Shown piece after piece: positions 42,403 to 45,164 of a DNA stretch of 45,164 bases. Position 1 is the stretch's first letter. Every line of letters starts with the position of its first letter. The DNA is taken from the NCBI GenBank assembly GCA_017626145.1, contig JAGAJK010000015.1, positions 1 through 45,164 on the forward strand. The letters are read 5' to 3'. The stretch comes from Clostridia bacterium (GTDB taxonomy: Bacteria; Bacillota; Clostridia; RGIG6154). The translations under genes were made by a program, and so were the position numbers. Under the pieces are notes generated by a model. That model was not told the origin of the DNA. It worked only from the letters and a program-made list of their open reading frames with translations, and searched no databases.

Positions 42403-43227
42403 TTATGAAAAATAATGATTGAGAATATAGGAGACGATATGCTCGTCATTTGAACAGATGATTTCATCTGCTACCTCTTTTAGTGAGTCACAGGCATTTG
42501 ACACAGCAAGACCAAGACCTGCCGCCTGAGTAATAGTTAAGTCATTGTTACTGTCCCCTGCGCTGATGGTGTCTGAATAATCTATTCCAAGCAGGTCTGC
42601 AAGAGCATACAAAGCATTTCCTTTCCCTGCTTTTGTATTGACAACCTCAAGATTGTATTCTGTTGCCTCAACAACACGTAAATTACTGTTTTTCTCAAAT
42701 TGCTTCCTGCATTCAAGCTTTTCCTCATAGCTGTGAAAGAATGCCGAAAAAACTTCGACGTTATCAGCTTTATAGCTGAAATCTTTAAAATTCTCAAGAT
42801 GAACAGCGTAATTACGAACAACATCAATATGTTCTTTACATACATTGTAATATTTAAAGGCTTCCTCATTCTGAAATTGTGCATCCACAAAGCATTTTCC
42901 GTCAAGACGGAAGGTGATATGAGTTTCATATTTGCTTAAGGTATCAAGAATTTCTTTGCAAATGTTATTTGGAATGCAGTTTAATATTTTGTTTCCTGTC
43001 TGCTTATCGTAAACAACAGCACCGTTTGAATGTATTACGTAACGCACATCAGGATTGTCTCTCAATTCCTGTGGAATCTCAGAAAAAGTACGGCCTGTTG
43101 AAGGAACGAAAAATGCACCACATTCTGACAGTTGTTTTATAGCATCAAGATTTATTTCGGATATTTTTGAATTGCTGTTAAGCAGAGTTCCGTCAAGGTC
43201 ACTTGCAACAATTTTATAAGTGTTCAT
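42403..43227 (-). CDS. Cof-type HAD-IIB phosphatase
   Basis: A 274-residue sugar-phosphatase-like protein. Motif I is ASDLDGTLLNS (D10 and D12 by position), followed by FVPSTGR (motif II), a large C2B cap (about 90-190), a lysine in the GKGNAL motif, and SAGDSNNDLT (motif IV). ATG 43227 follows AAAGGAA; six extra residues upstream overlap that site. First gene of the operon leading to ABC-F, mgtE and the symporter. The likely substrate is a sugar phosphate or FMN-type compound. Confidence 0.92.
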   Translation of the reverse strand: MNTYKIVASDLDGTLLNSNSKISEINLDAIKQLSECGAFFVPSTGRTFSEIPQELRDNPDVRYVIHSNGAVVYDKQTGNKILNCIPNNICKEILDTLSKYETHITFRLDGKCFVDAQFQNEEAFKYYNVCKEHIDVVRNYAVHLENFKDFSYKADNVEVFSAFFHSYEEKLECRKQFEKNSNLRVVEATEYNLEVVNTKAGKGNALYALADLLGIDYSDTISAGDSNNDLTITQAAGLGLAVSNACDSLKEVADEIICSNDEHIVSYILNHYFS

Positions 43228-43262
43228 TTTTGCAGTTCCTTTCATAAAAACATATATACACT

Positions 43263-43291
43263 ATTATAACACAAAAGTCATAAATTTTCAA
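43263..43291 (-). promoter_or_regulatory. promoter of the Cof-ABC-F-mgtE-symporter operon
   Basis: On the minus strand TTGAAA (43286-43291), 17 bp, TATAAT (43263-43268). It overlaps the region expected to hold the divergent deacetylase promoter (a TATAAT lies at 43301-43306 on the plus strand). Confidence 0.75.
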
Positions 43292-43325
43292 TTGCTGTAC
43301 TATAATTTTTATGAGGTGAGAAAAA

Positions 43326-44126
43326 GTGATTTATGTTTTAAAAAGAAAACACATAGCCTGTGCGGTTACTCTTATTCTGCTTGTGGCAGCTTTTTATATT
43401 TTTACTACGGGAGGGTATATGAAATCGGTGTTTTCCAATTTAAAGACAAACGACTGGGGACTTAGCTACAGAGCGAGCGGGGAGAAGCCTGTAGGCAATG
43501 CTGACAGCGAATTTTTAAGGCAGTATAATGCCTTTTACACAGCACCTACAGATGAAAAATATATCTATCTTACCTTTGATGCAGGATATGAAAATGGTGC
43601 AACAGAGCAGATTTTAGATGCATTAAAAAAGCATAATGCAAAAGCAGCTTTCTTCCTTGTGGGGAATTATATAGAAAAAAATCCCGAGCTTGTAAAAAGA
43701 ATGTGCAATGAAGGGCATATAGTTGCAAATCATACATATTCACATCCCGATATGAGTAAAATTTCGTCTCAGGAAAAATTTAAAGAAGAGCTTACAAGGC
43801 TTGAGGATTTGTATAAGCAGACAACGGGGCAGGAAATGCCTAAATACTACCGACCACCTCAGGGAAAATTCAGTGAGGAAAATTTAAAAATGGCAAGTGA
43901 AATGGGTTATAAAACGTTTTTCTGGTCGCTTGCATACGTTGACTGGCTGGATAAACAACAGCCTACAAAGGATGAAGCTTTTTCAAAGCTCCTTACAAGA
44001 ATCCATCCCGGAGCGGTTGTTCTTTTGCACTCAACCTCAAGAACAAACGGAGAAATTTTAGATGAATTGCTTTCCCGTTGGGAGGAAATGGGTTATACAT
44101 TCCGTTCTATTAACGAAATAAGCTAA
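43326..44126 (+). CDS. PdaA-like peptidoglycan/polysaccharide deacetylase (NodB domain)
   Basis: A 266-residue exported or membrane-tethered enzyme with one N-terminal helix (about 9-28). The NodB domain has TFDAGYENG (D85), HTYSHPD (H136 and H140, the zinc ligands) and YYRPPQGKFSEE, with IHPGAVVLLH at the end. The DAGYENG form is typical of PdaA-type delta-lactam biosynthetic deacetylases, which act on MurNAc in spore cortex, suggesting an endospore former. The start is GTG 43326 behind GAGGTGAG. Confidence 0.92.
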   Translation: MIYVLKRKHIACAVTLILLVAAFYIFTTGGYMKSVFSNLKTNDWGLSYRASGEKPVGNADSEFLRQYNAFYTAPTDEKYIYLTFDAGYENGATEQILDALKKHNAKAAFFLVGNYIEKNPELVKRMCNEGHIVANHTYSHPDMSKISSQEKFKEELTRLEDLYKQTTGQEMPKYYRPPQGKFSEENLKMASEMGYKTFFWSLAYVDWLDKQQPTKDEAFSKLLTRIHPGAVVLLHSTSRTNGEILDELLSRWEEMGYTFRSINEIS

Positions 44127-44169
44127 AAAAATGCTGTAAAAAATCATTGATTTTTTACAGCATTTTTTT
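44127..44169 (+). terminator. terminator of the deacetylase gene (25-mer hairpin copy 3)
   Basis: AATGCTGTAAAAAATCA pairs with GATTTTTTACAGCATT, followed by T. The core is the same as at 27800 and 28086. Confidence 0.85.
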
Positions 44170-44187
44170 AATGGTGAAGTAAATTTT

Positions 44188-44949
44188 TTATCTTATTTTT
44201 GTGAGAATACGTCTTAGTGATGTAAATTCACGATTCAAAAGCTCGGCATTACTGTCGGGGAGCTTGTCAAGTATGAAAAGATGGAGTCTTGAACGGTCGC
44301 TTGCGATACTTGAACCGTAATTTCTCCAGGCTTGCTTTACATCAAGAACAGGAAGAATATCGCCTTCTTTTGTTGTGTTTGAGATGTAAACGTTTGTTGT
44401 GTAACGTACAGCAAGCTCAATATTCTTTTTATTTTCATCTTCTGTAAGAAGTGGGTCCGAAGACCAGTAAAGCTTAAGATTTGTCATATGTACATCTGCA
44501 AGAAAGTTAAGCGCTGAGACTGTGTCACTTGCTACAGAATTCTTTTCAGGAAGCAAATTAACAATTATATTCTTTGCCAGCTTGCAAAGTGCGTTTGTTT
44601 TATTTACAAGAGTAAGATATTCATCTTTCGTCATTTTGTCAGCAGGACAATTTCCAACAGTAATATTAACTGAAGGTGCACGAAGTGTTGTTGCACACAT
44701 ACATACTTTTTCAAATAAATCACTTATGTCACGGTCTGATGTTACTGTAAGATTTGTGTTATAGGAAATCGGCAGAAGAGAATTTTGCCTGCAATGTTTT
44801 TCTACTTCTGTAGCAAAATCAAGATCCTCATAAGGAACGTGAGAGCTGTCCCATTCAATTTTGTGAATATGACTGTAAACACAAAGTTCTGTTATTTTGG
44901 TTGTATCAAGCTCCTTTAATGCCTTTGAGCTTAGTGCGGTACTGATCAT
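44188..44949 (-). CDS. sugar phosphate isomerase/epimerase-like TIM-barrel protein
   Basis: A 253-residue protein reminiscent of the AP endonuclease 2-like superfamily: ELCVYSHIHKIEWDSSHVPYED near the N-terminus (first strand and IEW motif), central SVNITVGNCPADKM and LKLYWSSDPL (near 160-170). The usual His/Glu/Asp metal-binding set is incomplete or hard to locate, so activity is doubtful. GGGGGGAT lies before ATG 44949. It is alone on its transcript and faces the deacetylase terminator. Confidence 0.6.
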   Translation of the reverse strand: MISTALSSKALKELDTTKITELCVYSHIHKIEWDSSHVPYEDLDFATEVEKHCRQNSLLPISYNTNLTVTSDRDISDLFEKVCMCATTLRAPSVNITVGNCPADKMTKDEYLTLVNKTNALCKLAKNIIVNLLPEKNSVASDTVSALNFLADVHMTNLKLYWSSDPLLTEDENKKNIELAVRYTTNVYISNTTKEGDILPVLDVKQAWRNYGSSIASDRSRLHLFILDKLPDSNAELLNREFTSLRRILTKIR

Positions 44950-44971
44950 TTATATATCCCCCCATAACAGT

Positions 44972-45000
44972 ATTGTAGCACTAAATGGAAAAAAACACAA
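44972..45000 (-). promoter_or_regulatory. promoter of the TIM-barrel gene
   Basis: On the minus strand TTGTGT (44995-45000), 17 bp, TACAAT (44972-44977). Further upstream TTTGTCAA-AA-TTGACAAA (45090-45107) is a perfect dyad that contains a second -35-like TTGACA. Confidence 0.6.
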
Positions 45001-45123
45001 TACCTTTTTTAATCGAAAAAAATGGGAATGTAAAAAAAGTTCATAATCGCAAAAAGGCTTAAATAATAGTATCTACAATGTGATAAGTTTGTCAAAATTG
45101 ACAAAATAAATACACACTTAAGG

Positions 45124-45152
45124 AAAAATATCGTTTTTGTACGATATTTTTT
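45124..45152. terminator. hairpin at the right edge, terminator of a gene outside the window
   Basis: AAAAATATCGT pairs with ACGATATTTTT around TTTTGT, symmetric enough to work in both directions. Confidence 0.6.
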
Positions 45153-45164
45153 CTATTAGATAAG

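Noticed and set aside
44188-44949. Endonuclease IV (DNA repair) assignment
   Set aside because: It shares a barrel-like pattern, but the many metal-binding His and Glu residues of endonuclease IV are not present.

Overview
The window is about 45 kb of AT-rich, densely coded DNA from a low-GC Firmicute, most likely an uncultured gut-type Clostridia (Oscillospirales-like). The evidence for this is sigma-A promoters of TTGACA-N17-TATAAT type, GGAGG ribosome binding sites with some GTG/TTG starts, HprK, RNase J, a FakA-type DAK2 protein next to an Asp23 protein, a CsaB fusion, and a perfect CIRCE element before groESL. No rRNA, CRISPR array, prophage or complete insertion sequence is visible.

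Left accessory part (1-3.5 kb, minus strand). It holds a truncated secreted protein, a small one-helix membrane protein, a small cysteine-rich protein with a one-base frame break, a TetR-type regulator and a tyrosine recombinase. Between regulator and recombinase lies the most interesting structure of the window. A roughly 224-256 bp segment is bounded by inverted copies of the 16-mer CATAATCTATATTATG and contains a consensus sigma-A promoter that now points at the tetR gene. This has the layout of a recombinase-driven invertible promoter (phase switch).

Envelope and housekeeping part (3.6-27.8 kb). A large secreted phosphodiester glycosidase is divergent from a fused glycosyltransferase/CsaB pyruvyltransferase gene, followed by ruvX (yqgF), a tRNA-Met/tRNA-Val pair, a hairpin-array repeat, a HAD hydrolase, pnuC with a structured leader, and a secreted protein of unknown function under a palindrome-bearing promoter. 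Then come mostly plus-strand core genes: hprK-ROK kinase-murB-asp23-fakA, recG, rsmD-coaD-coiled-coil protein, ruvCAB, groESL, and RNase J behind a structured leader with an attenuator-like terminator.

Sugar part (27.8-34.9 kb). A MITE-like block between two near-identical terminator hairpins is followed by a frameshifted GH13 alpha-amylase-type gene. This gene is divergent from two tandem GH20-type beta-N-acetylhexosaminidase genes that carry tracts of perfect DNA identity. A DUF2156 protein and a GNAT acetyltransferase follow, convergent with each other.

Transport and right part (35-45.2 kb). It has a complete polar amino-acid ABC transporter (binding lipoprotein, permease, ATPase), a four-gene minus-strand operon (Cof-type HAD phosphatase, ABC-F ATPase, MgtE, alanine/glycine:cation symporter), a PdaA-like polysaccharide deacetylase, and a TIM-barrel sugar-isomerase-like protein.

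Two genes (near 1498 and 28446) are each broken by one base in a four-base A/T run. This is either real decay or base-calling error, and raw reads would decide. All assignments are from reading the sequence; no database search was run.
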